Part shown: positions 1-7,842 of the stretch, piece by piece
Numbering within the stretch: the first letter of the stretch is position 1
Layout of the letters: every line of letters begins with the position of its first letter
Assembly: GCF_000298315.2 (NCBI RefSeq)
Contig: NZ_AEYE02000014.1
Coordinates: forward strand, 1 to 64,000
From: Rhizobium grahamii CCGE 502
GTDB taxonomy: Bacteria > Pseudomonadota > Alphaproteobacteria > Rhizobiales > Rhizobiaceae
DNA: 64,000 bases
Direction: 5' to 3'
Translations under genes and position numbers: made by a program
The notes under the pieces: model-generated
The model's input: the letters and a program-made list of their open reading frames with translations, nothing else
The model's database searches: none
What the model was told of the DNA's origin: nothing

Positions 1-245
1 TAGCCGGGGCCGGCCAGGAGATCTCCACCCGGCCGTTCCAGCTGGTCACCGGCCGCTCGTGGATGGGCACCGCCTTCGGCGGCGTCCGCGGCCGCACCGA
101 CGTCCCGAAGATCGTCGACTGGTACATGCAGGGCAAGATCGAGATCGATCCGATGATCACCCACACCATGCCGCTCGAGGATATCAACAAGGGCTTCGAG
201 CTCATGCATTCCGGCGAAAGCATCCGAAGCGTGATACTGTATTGA
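1..245 (+). CDS. S-(hydroxymethyl)glutathione dehydrogenase / class III alcohol dehydrogenase, C-terminal part
   Basis: Only the last 80 or so residues are inside the window; reading begins at base 3 and ends at a TGA at 243-245. The tail carries blocks typical of the GSH-dependent formaldehyde dehydrogenase family: [23 protein letters not shown], and [20 protein letters not shown] at the end. The family is a cytosolic zinc enzyme that oxidises S-hydroxymethylglutathione to S-formylglutathione with NAD. The zinc ligands lie upstream of the window and cannot be checked. A hairpin follows the stop codon. Family identification is secure; the exact substrate is inferred. Confidence 0.9.
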   Translation, partial: AGAGQEISTRPFQLVTGRSWMGTAFGGVRGRTDVPKIVDWYMQGKIEIDPMITHTMPLEDINKGFELMHSGESIRSVILY

Positions 246-291
246 GGCAAGGACGACGCTTGGCGTCCAGAGACTGAGCTTCACTCCAGAA

Positions 292-326
292 GGTCCGCCA
301 GCGTGCCACTGCAGCGGTGGCGGACC
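292..326 (+). terminator. Hairpin after the alcohol dehydrogenase, possible terminator
   Basis: GGTCCGCCA at 292-300 pairs perfectly with TGGCGGACC at 318-326 around a 17-base loop. It lies 47 bases after the stop codon. There is no T-run, so an intrinsic terminator is only possible. Confidence 0.35.
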
Positions 327-333
327 TAGCTAT

Positions 334-365
334 CGCGGCGCGGATGCCAGGTCATCCGCGCCGCG
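334..365. repeat. Perfect 13-bp inverted repeat
   Basis: CGCGGCGCGGATG (334-346) is followed after six bases by its exact reverse complement (353-365). The stem is very GC-rich and lacks a T-run on either side. It could be a Rho-independent-like stop, an RNA-stabilising stem or a palindromic interspersed element; the sequence does not decide. Confidence 0.6.
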
Positions 366-568
366 CCAACAACGGCGGCGCGGCAGCTTCCCGCAGACCG
401 GCCGCTTTCGCCACCGAATGACGTCTTTTCATCAGGAACAAATCTCTCTCCGCACTAAGCTCTCCTGTGCACGCCACCGACACCTGAGGTTTTTTGATCA
501 TTTTTTTTGCCGCGCCGAACGCCGTTTTGGCCTAGCCTCAATCAGCAAGACAAGCTTGGGAGGACCAG

Positions 569-883
569 ATGAGCGCGTGGATCAAGGCCTGTGAAATCGA
601 TGACATCGCCAATGAGGACGTCATCCGTTTTGATCACGAAGGCAAGACCTTCGCCATCTATCGGAGCCCCGACGACAGCTTCTATGCGACGGACGGGATG
701 TGCTCTTACGAAAAGGTGCATCTCGCCGAGGGATTGGTGATGGACAACATCATCGAGTGTCCAAAACACAATGGCAGGTTCGACTACCGGACCGGCGAGG
801 CACGCGGAGCCCCCGTGTGCGTCAACCTCAGGACCTACCGGACAAAGGTCGAAGACGGCAACGTCTACCTTGGCCTGGAGTGA
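569..883 (+). CDS. Rieske [2Fe-2S] ferredoxin, MocE-like
   Basis: A 104-residue protein of the size and pattern of small Rieske ferredoxins such as MocE of the rhizopine (moc) pathway, which pass electrons from a flavin reductase to an oxygenase or desaturase-type enzyme. The second half of the cluster motif is intact (C64-P-K-H67). The first half reads C45-S-Y47, where the family has C-x-H, so one histidine ligand of the cluster is replaced by tyrosine; a single C-to-T change (CAC to TAC) would explain it. The start is set by GGGAGGA at 558-564. The FAD reductase gene follows after six bases, so the two form an operon. No mocD-like partner is visible. Confidence 0.88.
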   Translation: MSAWIKACEIDDIANEDVIRFDHEGKTFAIYRSPDDSFYATDGMCSYEKVHLAEGLVMDNIIECPKHNGRFDYRTGEARGAPVCVNLRTYRTKVEDGNVYLGLE

Positions 884-889
884 GGAGCC

Positions 890-2113
890 ATGGAAGAGTT
901 TGTCATTGTCGGTGGCGGCCAGTGCGGCGCAAGAGCAGCGCTTGCGCTACGGGATCAAGGGTTTGATGGTGACATCACCTTGATCGGAGAGGAACGGCAC
1001 CTTCCCTACGAGCGTCCACCCTTGTCGAAAGAACATCTGATGTCACCGGAGGGTATCGAACCTCCCTTCGTCGTCAGCAGCAGCGTGCTTGCGGAGCGGA
1101 AGATAGCGACGGTGACGGGCGATGCGGCCGTCGGATTGGACCGCCAGGGCCGGTCGGTGGAACTGGCAAGCGGACGCCGTGTTTCCTACGACAAACTGCT
1201 GCTCGCAACCGGTTCGTCTCCACGAAAGCTCGCCTCTGTGGAAGGTATGGAGCATGTCTTCTATCTGCGCACACACGACGATGCGCAACGCCTGTCGCAA
1301 CGTCTTGTCCCTGGAGGGCATCTGGCAATCATCGGCGCAGGCTTCATCGGCCTTGAGTTGGCTGCAGCGGCGAGGCAAAGGGGCCTCGAAGTCACGGTTA
1401 TCGAAGCACTGCCGCGCATCCTCATGCGAGCGGTACCGGAAGCCATAGCAGCGCGCGTCCACGCGCTCCACCGGGCCCATGGCGTGCGCATCCTCTGCGG
1501 TACAAGCGCGCGGCAGATCGCGGCTCATGACACCGGCATCACCCTGTCGCTGAACGATGGCGAAATCCTCGATGCAACAACGCTGGTCGTCGGCATCGGC
1601 GCCGAGCCTCGCTGCGAGCTCGCGCACCATGCCGGCCTTTCAGTCGAGAACGGTATCGCCGTCAACGCCACGCTGCAGACAAGCGATCCAGCGATCTATG
1701 CTGCTGGCGATTGCTGCTCGTTCCCTTACGGAGACAAGAGGATCCGCCTGGAAGCATGGCGCAACGCCCAAGACCAAGGGGCGCATGCATCCGCCAATAT
1801 GCTGGGCGCGGAAAGACCCTACGAAATTGTTCCCTGGTTCTGGTCCGATCAATACGACTTCTCGCTTCAGATAGCCGGTCTCGCCAATGAATCGACGAGC
1901 ACCATCACTCGGGAGATCGACGAGGAAGCATTGATCTTATTTCATCTCGCTGACGATCAGCGGATCGTTGCGGCGAGTGGCTGGGCACGGGGCAACCGGA
2001 TTGCACGAGATATCAAGGTGGCCGAGATGTTGATCGCACAGCGCGCCAAGCCCGCACCGAACGCGTTATCGTCGTCTGCAGTGAGCTTGAAATCTTTGCT
2101 ATCCCGGTCATAG
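890..2113 (+). CDS. FAD-dependent ferredoxin reductase, MocF-like
   Basis: A 407-residue NAD(P)H:ferredoxin reductase of the oxygenase-coupled class. An FAD-binding Rossmann motif (IVGGGQCGARAA) is at the extreme N-terminus, the second dinucleotide fold (IIGAGFIGLELA) sits near residue 145, and the C-terminal FAD motif reads IYAAGDCC. The C-terminal domain with EAWRNAQDQG and WFWSDQY is typical of rubredoxin or Rieske ferredoxin reductases. It is cytosolic and would reduce the Rieske protein encoded just upstream. A GAGGAG ribosome site precedes the ATG. The order ferredoxin, reductase, MocA-type dehydrogenase matches part of the rhizopine catabolic set. Confidence 0.9.
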   Translation: MEEFVIVGGGQCGARAALALRDQGFDGDITLIGEERHLPYERPPLSKEHLMSPEGIEPPFVVSSSVLAERKIATVTGDAAVGLDRQGRSVELASGRRVSYDKLLLATGSSPRKLASVEGMEHVFYLRTHDDAQRLSQRLVPGGHLAIIGAGFIGLELAAAARQRGLEVTVIEALPRILMRAVPEAIAARVHALHRAHGVRILCGTSARQIAAHDTGITLSLNDGEILDATTLVVGIGAEPRCELAHHAGLSVENGIAVNATLQTSDPAIYAAGDCCSFPYGDKRIRLEAWRNAQDQGAHASANMLGAERPYEIVPWFWSDQYDFSLQIAGLANESTSTITREIDEEALILFHLADDQRIVAASGWARGNRIARDIKVAEMLIAQRAKPAPNALSSSAVSLKSLLSRS

Positions 2114-2150
2114 ACTTTCCTGAGTTGGCGACTTTCGAATGGGAGAGGCA

Positions 2151-3152
2151 ATGAAAGAGATCCGGATCGGTATCATCGGAACCGGCGTCATGGGTGCCGA
2201 TCATGCGGCTATTCTGGCCGATGGTGTCGCGAATGCCAGGCTGGTCGCCGTGCAGGATTTTGATCGCGGTCGCGCCGAAAACGTCGCCGTATCCCTTGGC
2301 GTGCGCGCCGCCGCAGATGCGGATGCCTTGATCAGCGATCCCGACGTCGATGCCGTGATGGTCTGCTCGCCGGATGGCACTCATGCCGCTCTGGCATTGA
2401 GGGCGATCGCGGCGGGAAAACCCGTGCTCGTCGAAAAGCCGCTGGCAGCAAGCTCGGAGGATGCCGAGGCGATCATTCGAGCGGAGGTCGCAGCCGGAAA
2501 GCGCCTCGTGCAGGTCGGTTTCATGCGACGGTTCGATGCTGGTTACGTCGAGATGAAACAAGCTCTCGCCTCCGGCGAACTGGGGCGACCGCTCTTTCTC
2601 CATTGCGTTCACCGAAACGCTGTCGGCCCAGACTACCTGACATCCGAATTGGTGATTGCTAATTCCGCCGGCCACGAGTTCGACATCGCGCGGTACCTCC
2701 TCGACGAAGAGATCACCTCAGCAGTCGTCGCCAGCCCACCGGCGACCCGAAATGCCCCGAATAGGCAACCGCAGTTCATTCTGTTGCAAACTGCTTCCGG
2801 TGTGGTGGTCGATATCGAGGTCTTCACGGATGCCCAGTATGGATACGATGTGCGGGCAGAGCTCGTCTGCGAGGATGGAACCGTCGCGCTAGATCCGAGC
2901 CCGGCAACGACGCTGCGTGCAAAGGGCCACGACGGCTTTCGGACACCTGCGGATTGGCGGCCGCGGTTCAGGCAAGCCTATCGCGCGCAGTTGGAAGCCT
3001 GGACGGCCGGCATCCTCACACAGACGCCCTCAGGCTCAAGCGCTTGGGATGGCTACATGGCGATGTTGGTGACGAAGGCTTGCCTTCAGGCCTGGAAGAC
3101 GGGCAATCGTGTTGCCGTGGAACTCACGGCAAAGCCGTCTCTGTATCAGTAA
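2151..3152 (+). CDS. Gfo/Idh/MocA family NAD(P)-dependent dehydrogenase (inositol-type)
   Basis: A 333-residue dehydrogenase of the Gfo/Idh/MocA family, related to inositol 2-dehydrogenases and MocA. It shows the N-terminal nucleotide motif GIIGTGVMGADH, the conserved EKP of the family (VEKPLAA, near residue 96), GFMRRFD, and the AGHEFDIARYLL helix that carries catalytic residues. The ATG at 2151 is preferred over the in-frame ATG at 2139 because GGAGAG at 2142-2147 lies directly before it. With the upstream ferredoxin and reductase it forms a moc-like operon; the substrate is probably a cyclitol or cyclitol amine (inference). Confidence 0.88.
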   Translation: MKEIRIGIIGTGVMGADHAAILADGVANARLVAVQDFDRGRAENVAVSLGVRAAADADALISDPDVDAVMVCSPDGTHAALALRAIAAGKPVLVEKPLAASSEDAEAIIRAEVAAGKRLVQVGFMRRFDAGYVEMKQALASGELGRPLFLHCVHRNAVGPDYLTSELVIANSAGHEFDIARYLLDEEITSAVVASPPATRNAPNRQPQFILLQTASGVVVDIEVFTDAQYGYDVRAELVCEDGTVALDPSPATTLRAKGHDGFRTPADWRPRFRQAYRAQLEAWTAGILTQTPSGSSAWDGYMAMLVTKACLQAWKTGNRVAVELTAKPSLYQ

Positions 3153-3249
3153 CACCACAAGAATCGAAGAAATCGGCTGACCTCCGGCACGTGGGAATGG
3201 CGAGCCCCTAGCTTCAACGAGAAAGCCCCGCTGTGCGCGAGGCTCACTC

Positions 3250-3516
3250 TTATCGGCAGACTGTTCTATACCGGGTAATGTAGTGGTTGTGGCTTCGGTG
3301 CTGATACGGCACCCTCCAGCAAACGTCGCGGTAGGCGTAACGCGGCCGGTAGTAGTCACGATACCTCGGTCCCTCTCGGTAATAACGAGGCGGCGGCGGA
3401 TCGTCATAGTATCGAGAGTCTCCGGAACCGAACTCGAAATACACACCTTGGGCGTCGGCAGGGGCACTTACAAAAAGTGCTGCGAGGCCGGCCACTGCGA
3501 TAATCAACCGTTTCAT
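3250..3516 (-). CDS. Small exported Tyr/Arg/Pro-rich protein
   Basis: An 88-residue protein of unknown function. Residues 1-22 form a clear signal peptide (MKRLIIAVAGLAALFVSAPADA, cut likely after ADA). The mature part is rich in Tyr, Arg and Pro (PPPPRYYREGPRYRDYYRPR) and has two cysteines (VCW and VCR at the end), suggesting a small periplasmic protein. AAAGGAGA on the minus strand sets the start. It begins a run of small minus-strand genes with stress-type promoters; its own candidate is imperfect (TGAAC-N17-CGTT). Confidence 0.75.
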   Translation of the reverse strand: MKRLIIAVAGLAALFVSAPADAQGVYFEFGSGDSRYYDDPPPPRYYREGPRYRDYYRPRYAYRDVCWRVPYQHRSHNHYITRYRTVCR

Positions 3517-3542
3517 GGTCAGTCTCCTTTCTCTGCAGATTC

Positions 3543-3568
3543 AACGCGCCATGCCCCCCTATGGTTCA
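3543..3568 (-). promoter_or_regulatory. Imperfect EcfG-type promoter of the small exported protein
   Basis: On the minus strand TGAAC (3564-3568) and CGTT (3543-3546) are separated by 17 bases, 27 bases before the start codon. The consensus is GGAAC-N16/17-CGTT, so one base of the -35 differs. Confidence 0.35.
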
Positions 3569-3576
3569 GCCGTTTG

Positions 3577-3598
3577 AGGTCCTATAGGACCTAAGTCC
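3577..3598. repeat. 16-bp palindrome with an adjoining GGACCTAAGTCC element
   Basis: AGGTCCTATAGGACCT (3577-3592) is a perfect palindrome. Overlapping it, GGACCTAAGTCC (3587-3598) recurs as GGACCTCAGTCC at 5477-5488, in each case 70-90 bases upstream of a minus-strand gene for an exported protein. It may be an operator; no regulator is known to me for it. Confidence 0.45.
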
Positions 3599-3629
3599 TA
3601 CAGGAACTCCGGGGAAGACGGCAGAGAAA

Positions 3630-3656
3630 AGCCCCGCGGTGTTGGCGGGGCTCTTT
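3630..3656. terminator. Bidirectional terminator
   Basis: AGCCCCGC (3630-3637) pairs with GCGGGGCT (3645-3652). On the plus strand the stem is followed by CTTT, on the minus strand by TTTTCTC. It most likely ends transcription of the minus-strand gene at 3752-3985. Confidence 0.7.
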
Positions 3657-3751
3657 AGTATCGCTACATCTCAAAACAACGTGTCTAGGGCGACACGACC
3701 TGAATGGGAAAACGCCGCAGGTCTGCTTCTGTTCCAGACCGGTTCCCGTTG

Positions 3752-3985
3752 CTACGTCTCCCGGTGCGTGAATCCTCGCGCCACGTCGATCAGCGCACGC
3801 AATTGCATCTCGTCGTGGACTCCCTGACGATAGAACTCGATGATGATGGAGGCGATCCGTTCGGACTCGTCCGAGGACGCCTTGATCCCCTGTTCGTTGC
3901 GGATATGGTCGAGCACACGATGACAGACTGCCAGATCCTTGGAATGCAACGGCTCGTCGCGGCGGCTGTAGCGTTTGTGGGACAT
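3752..3985 (-). CDS. Conserved small protein of unknown function
   Basis: A 77-residue, charged, probably cytosolic and largely helical protein with no signal peptide or membrane segment (segments HSKDLAVCHRVLDHIRNEQG and ESERIASIIIEFYRQGVHDE). I do not recognise a characterised family. The start at 3983-3985 is chosen because GGAGGGAGGAACC directly precedes it; the longer open frame upstream looks non-coding. A perfect stress-type promoter lies about 120 bases upstream and a hairpin (4019-4038) falls in the leader. A terminator at 3630-3656 closes the unit, so it appears to be a single-gene transcript. Confidence 0.75.
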   Translation of the reverse strand: MSHKRYSRRDEPLHSKDLAVCHRVLDHIRNEQGIKASSDESERIASIIIEFYRQGVHDEMQLRALIDVARGFTHRET

Positions 3986-4018
3986 AGTGGTTCCTCCCTC
4001 CTCCACAAGCAGAAAGGA

Positions 4019-4038
4019 GCCCCGCAGGGAAGCGGGGC
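4019..4038. repeat. Hairpin in the 5' leader of the 3752-3985 gene
   Basis: GCCCCGC (4019-4025) pairs with GCGGGGC (4032-4038) across six bases. It lies between the stress-type promoter and the start codon. No T-run follows. It may affect leader stability or end antisense transcription. Confidence 0.5.
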
Positions 4039-4102
4039 AGGTAACGGGGACATTTGGAAAGGCCAAGGCGCAGTGTGCGAAACGCCTTGGAACTGTGCCT
4101 AG

Positions 4103-4127
4103 AACGCGATGAAAGGCTGTTGGTTCC
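4103..4127 (-). promoter_or_regulatory. EcfG (general stress) promoter of the 3752-3985 gene
   Basis: On the minus strand GGAAC (4123-4127) and CGTT (4103-4106) are separated by exactly 16 bases. This matches the alphaproteobacterial general stress sigma factor consensus completely. Confidence 0.65.
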
Positions 4128-4187
4128 CGCCGTCTCGTTCTGTCCCAACGCAAAAGAGCAGCAATCGCCCACAGTGCCGGGCGAGGC

Positions 4188-4787
4188 TTACTGGCTGACG
4201 GTTATGATACTTGAGCCCTCGGGAAACGGCGAGACGCATTCGCGCCTCGGGCCGCCATACGGCTGGTATGTATTGTCATCCGTCCGATACGACGCATAGC
4301 GGCCAGAACACCACACGACATGGTTGGTATTTCCGTTGCTCACCGACCCCGTGACCTCCGTGGATGGCGCCGCGAACGGAGAGACGCAGGTGCGGATCTG
4401 ACCGCTATAGGAGCGATAGGTATCACTGGCAGGATTGTAGGACCGGTAACGCGACGCGCACCATTGTTCATGATCGTTGCGCAGCGAAGTGTCGCCGGAG
4501 TCTACTGACAAGCCCTCGGAGGTTGCTTCTGTTGCTGGGTCCGTCATAGGCTTCGGGACGACGGGAGTGATGGGATAGGCTGCGGAGACTAGGGGCGCAA
4601 CGCGCTCGAACTTTTGGCTCCGCGGATCAACGCGCTCAGGAGTTGAAGTCCAGGGGCCTGCAGTTTCGAGATTGCCCAAGTGTTGTCCTTCAGGCACGGC
4701 AAGGATGTAGGTGGCAGCAGCCGCGCCGATGAGACAGGCCCCCACCGCCGCAGCAGCGCCGAACAGCACCGTAGCAATCGCTTTCAT
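4188..4787 (-). CDS. BA14K-family exported protein with two repeats
   Basis: A 199-residue protein. The N-terminus [21 protein letters not shown] is a signal peptide or membrane anchor. A Pro/Ser/Thr-rich linker follows, then two copies of the BA14K motif: one with [16 protein letters not shown] and CVSP, the second with [16 protein letters not shown] and CVSP, each with a Cys pair. BA14K is a small Brucella immunoreactive, lectin-like family found across Rhizobiales; the role is unknown. Two repeats are more than the usual single copy. The ATG at 4785-4787 is chosen over an upstream frame because GGGAGG precedes it and the signal peptide begins there. A stress-type promoter with one mismatch is upstream. 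Confidence 0.85.
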   Translation of the reverse strand: MKAIATVLFGAAAAVGACLIGAAAATYILAVPEGQHLGNLETAGPWTSTPERVDPRSQKFERVAPLVSAAYPITPVVPKPMTDPATEATSEGLSVDSGDTSLRNDHEQWCASRYRSYNPASDTYRSYSGQIRTCVSPFAAPSTEVTGSVSNGNTNHVVWCSGRYASYRTDDNTYQPYGGPRRECVSPFPEGSSIITVSQ

Positions 4788-4845
4788 AGCAGCCTCCCTA
4801 CCCCTCGATCCAACTGATTGTGCGACACAATCGAGTTCAGCGAGA

Positions 4846-4870
4846 AACCCGCCTTCCGGAACTTTGTTCC
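4846..4870 (-). promoter_or_regulatory. EcfG-like promoter of the BA14K gene
   Basis: On the minus strand GGAAC (4866-4870) and GGTT (4846-4849) are 16 bases apart, one base off the CGTT consensus but fitting the looser GGAAC-N18-TT rhizobial form. GGAAC-TTT-GTTCC at 4858-4870 is itself an inverted repeat. Confidence 0.5.
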
Positions 4871-4998
4871 TCCTCGCCCTGTCGCGCTCGGCGAAAGTCC
4901 GGCGGGCAACCACACCGATCGCGGCCGCCGCGTATTCCCTTGATGTCGTTTGATTGTTGCTGGTGGTGAGCGCAGCGTTGCCGCGCTCTGGACCAGGA

Positions 4999-5397
4999 TC
5001 AGTTGATGACCTGGATGACCTTGCGCGATGAAGGCTCGACGATCACACGTTCGTCGTTCACCACGGCATAGGCGTATTTGGGATTATCAGGAACAGGTGT
5101 AACCACAACAGTCGTCGGAAGCGGCTGGCCGACGACGACCTTCTGCTTGACGACGACCCGCGCCGAAGGCGCTGGTGCCTCACGGACGTAGGTAACCACC
5201 TTCTGCGGCGGCGGCTCGAGGATCGCGCCGACAGTCGCTCCGGCGACCCCACCAACGGCTGCGCCAACCGGTCCACCAACGATCGCGCCGGTGACTGCAC
5301 CGCCTGCCGCGCCGTTGACGGTCGACGACTGCGCGAATGCTACGCCGGACGCAAGGACCAATGCTGCGGCAGCGCTAATCGAATGTTTGATAAGCAT
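4999..5397 (-). CDS. DUF1236-type exported protein
   Basis: A 132-residue exported protein. Residues 1-23 are a signal peptide ending in GVAFAQ. It is followed by a Gly/Ala/Val-rich segment ([20 protein letters not shown]) resembling glycine-zipper sequences that insert in or associate with membranes. The C-terminal part with [20 protein letters not shown] is typical of DUF1236. The function of the family is not known. The start (5395-5397) follows AAGGAGG. A perfect stress-type promoter lies 48 bases upstream, so induction in the general stress response is likely (inference). Confidence 0.82.
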   Translation of the reverse strand: MLIKHSISAAAALVLASGVAFAQSSTVNGAAGGAVTGAIVGGPVGAAVGGVAGATVGAILEPPPQKVVTYVREAPAPSARVVVKQKVVVGQPLPTTVVVTPVPDNPKYAYAVVNDERVIVEPSSRKVIQVIN

Positions 5398-5444
5398 GTT
5401 TTCCTCCTTGAACAAAGCGACCTCGACAGGCCGCACGTAAATCC

Positions 5445-5469
5445 AACGACGTGGAATCCTGACGGTTCC
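5445..5469 (-). promoter_or_regulatory. EcfG (general stress) promoter of the DUF1236 gene
   Basis: On the minus strand GGAAC (5465-5469) and CGTT (5445-5448) are separated by 16 bases, a full match to the consensus, 48 bases before the ATG. Confidence 0.65.
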
Positions 5470-5696
5470 GTCTACCGGACCTCAGTCCGAGGTGAACCCG
5501 ACTTTAGTCCGAGCGTCGCTTTCACGCTGGCGAACTGGCGAGGAGAAGCGGTCCTTACGCGCGTCTCACCGCTTTCAAACGAACACCTTGCGGGAAGTAT
5601 GCTGCCAAACCGGCTCCGTCGAAGGACCACTATGTGCACTTGACCCTCCTTCTAGGCCTCTACCTTAGACGAGACCACGAACAAAGGAGATCGGTC

Positions 5697-7487
5697 GTGC
5701 CGGCCCGCATCGAAGACTACGCGCTCATCGGAGATTGCGAGACCGCCGCGCTTGTATCGAAGCATGGATCCATCGACTGGCTCTGCTTTCCCCGCTTCGA
5801 TTCCCCCGCCTGCTTTGCGGCGCTGCTCGGCAGCGACGACAATGGACGGTGGCTTATCCGACCTTCCAGCGAGACCTACGAGGTGACACGCCGATATACT
5901 GAAGACACGCTCGTCCTGGAGACAGAGTTCAGAACTGAGACAGGCAGCGCTGTCATCAAGGACTTCATGCCTCTTCGCGATGGCCGGAGTGATCTGATGC
6001 GTATCGTCGAGGGCACGCACGGCACCTTGGCGTTCGACCTGGAGTTCGTTCTTCGCTTTGACTACGGACGAACTGTGCCTTGGGTGACGAGCAGCGAGGA
6101 TGGCACCCTAACGGCGATCGCCGGCCCCGACAGGCTGACCCTGACATCATCGGTACCCCTGCATGGCGACGAAATGCGGACTGTGGGTTCGTTCTCTGTC
6201 TCCGCGGGAGAACAGCACTCCTTCACCCTGACATGGAACCCGTCGCACGTTCCTCGGCCGGTAGCGAGATCGATCCGGGCCGCCTTGGAGGACACCGAAG
6301 GCTTCTGGAAATCGTTTGCAAGCACATGCTCACACGTGGGCGTATGGAAGCCGCTCGTCAAACGGTCGCTGATAACGCTGAAGGCGCTGACCTATATGCC
6401 GACAGGCGGTATCGTCGCGGCGGCGACGACGTCCCTCCCCGAACAACTCGGAGGACCGCGCAACTGGGACTACCGGTATTGCTGGCTTCGGGACGCCACA
6501 CTTACCCTTCTGGCACTTATGAAGCTTGGGTACTACGAGGAAGCCAGTGGGTGGCGCGATTGGTTGCTGCGCGCTGTCGCGGGTGCCCCGGCGCAGATGC
6601 AAATCATGTATGGCGTTGCAGGGGAACGTAACCTACTGGAGTGGGAGGTTCCCTGGCTGGCGGGTTACGAAGGGTCTCGCCCGGTCCGCATCGGCAATGG
6701 CGCCGCAGAACAGGTTCAGCTCGACGTCTATGGCGAGGTCGCCGACGCGATGCTGCAGGCACGCAAGGGAGGACTGCCGCCACATCCGCGCAGTCGTCAG
6801 CTCAGCGATGCCATCCTCCAATTCCTGGAGAAGATATGGACCGAACCGGACGAAGGGATCTGGGAAGTGCGGGGGCAGCGCCAGCACTTTACCTATTCGA
6901 AGGTTATGGCGTGGGTTGCCTTCGACCGCGCGGCCACGACGGCACGCGAAGAAGATAACAGTGAGGCCGCAGCACGTTGGAAGGCCGCCGCCGACCGTAT
7001 TCATCAGGATGTCTGCGACAAAGCATTCGATTCGGAGCTTGGCTGCTTCGTCCAAGCCTACGGATCAAAAGCCCTCGACGCCAGCCTGTTGCACATTGGG
7101 ATGGTCGGGTTCCTCCCTCCCGAAGACCCACGTTACATCGCCACTGTCGAGGCGATCGAGCACAAGCTCCTGCGCGATGGTCTGCTCCTTCGATACGAAA
7201 CCCGTGAAGTCGACGACGGACTACCTGCTGGTGAAGGCGCCTTCCTTGCCTGTAGTTTCTGGCTTGTCGATGCACTTGTGCTGATCGGACGCAGGGACGA
7301 CGCCCTACGTCTCTTCGAGCGATTGCTCTCGCTCTGCAATGACGTCGGCCTTCTCTCGGAGGAGTACGATACCCAGGCAAAACGGATGGTGGGAAACTTT
7401 CCCCAGGCGTTTAGTCATGTCGGACTTATCAACAGCGCGCTCAACCTCGCACGGGCTGAGGGACCGGCCGAGCAACGGGCCGAATAA
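5697..7487 (+). CDS. Glycoside hydrolase family 15 protein (glucoamylase/trehalase-like)
   Basis: A 596-residue GH15 enzyme. The N-terminal domain starts with ARIEDYALIGDCETAALVSKHGSIDWLCFP, split here as IEDYALIGD and SIDWLCFPRFDSPACFA. The catalytic (alpha/alpha)6 domain has GGPRNWDYRYCWLRD near residue 265 and the second catalytic region GEGAFLACSFWLVDAL near residue 520. Relatives hydrolyse alpha-1,4-glucosidic or trehalose bonds; the exact substrate is not readable from sequence. No signal peptide, so cytosolic. GTG at 5697 is preferred because AAAGGAGA (5683-5690) precedes it; the longer frame from 5634 lacks a ribosome site. A weak terminator follows at 7596-7615. Confidence 0.88.
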   Translation: MPARIEDYALIGDCETAALVSKHGSIDWLCFPRFDSPACFAALLGSDDNGRWLIRPSSETYEVTRRYTEDTLVLETEFRTETGSAVIKDFMPLRDGRSDLMRIVEGTHGTLAFDLEFVLRFDYGRTVPWVTSSEDGTLTAIAGPDRLTLTSSVPLHGDEMRTVGSFSVSAGEQHSFTLTWNPSHVPRPVARSIRAALEDTEGFWKSFASTCSHVGVWKPLVKRSLITLKALTYMPTGGIVAAATTSLPEQLGGPRNWDYRYCWLRDATLTLLALMKLGYYEEASGWRDWLLRAVAGAPAQMQIMYGVAGERNLLEWEVPWLAGYEGSRPVRIGNGAAEQVQLDVYGEVADAMLQARKGGLPPHPRSRQLSDAILQFLEKIWTEPDEGIWEVRGQRQHFTYSKVMAWVAFDRAATTAREEDNSEAAARWKAAADRIHQDVCDKAFDSELGCFVQAYGSKALDASLLHIGMVGFLPPEDPRYIATVEAIEHKLLRDGLLLRYETREVDDGLPAGEGAFLACSFWLVDALVLIGRRDDALRLFERLLSLCNDVGLLSEEYDTQAKRMVGNFPQAFSHVGLINSALNLARAEGPAEQRAE

Positions 7488-7595
7488 CCGTCGTTCTCAG
7501 CACCGGCTTCACCGAAGGGGAGGAACGGGGCCAGGCCAATTCGACAGGAAGCGGCGGCCGACTTTTTCATGGGAGCTAAAGTCCAAAGACGACAA

Positions 7596-7615
7596 AAACC
7601 AGCTTTAGCTGGTTT
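7596..7615. terminator. Hairpin after the GH15 gene
   Basis: AAACCAGC (7596-7603) pairs with GCTGGTTT (7608-7615) over a TTTA loop, followed by CTCTATGTCC. It also lies just downstream of the minus-strand tRNA-Lys gene, so it could serve either unit. Confidence 0.5.
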
Positions 7616-7642
7616 CTCTATGTCCTTGTTTAAAGGAGCTTT

Positions 7643-7718
<76 letters not shown>

Positions 7719-7842
7719 GTAACCGCCGTGTTGCGCGGTGTGAGGGGGCGTATAAACATGATCGTTTGGCTTGTCTAGCGCCTGCCTGAAAATTCTTTGG
7801 TTAAATGCGAAGATTTTTGCGCATGGCTGAAATGCAATGAAA

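Larger units (their letters stand above)
246..568. other. Intergenic region with two hairpins and the mocE-like promoter region
   Basis: No gene is visible in these 323 bases. There are two hairpins (292-326 and 334-365), then a T-rich stretch around 493-508, and a ribosome binding site GGGAGGA at 558-564 ahead of the Rieske gene. No trace of a mocD-like desaturase gene was found here. Confidence 0.6.
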
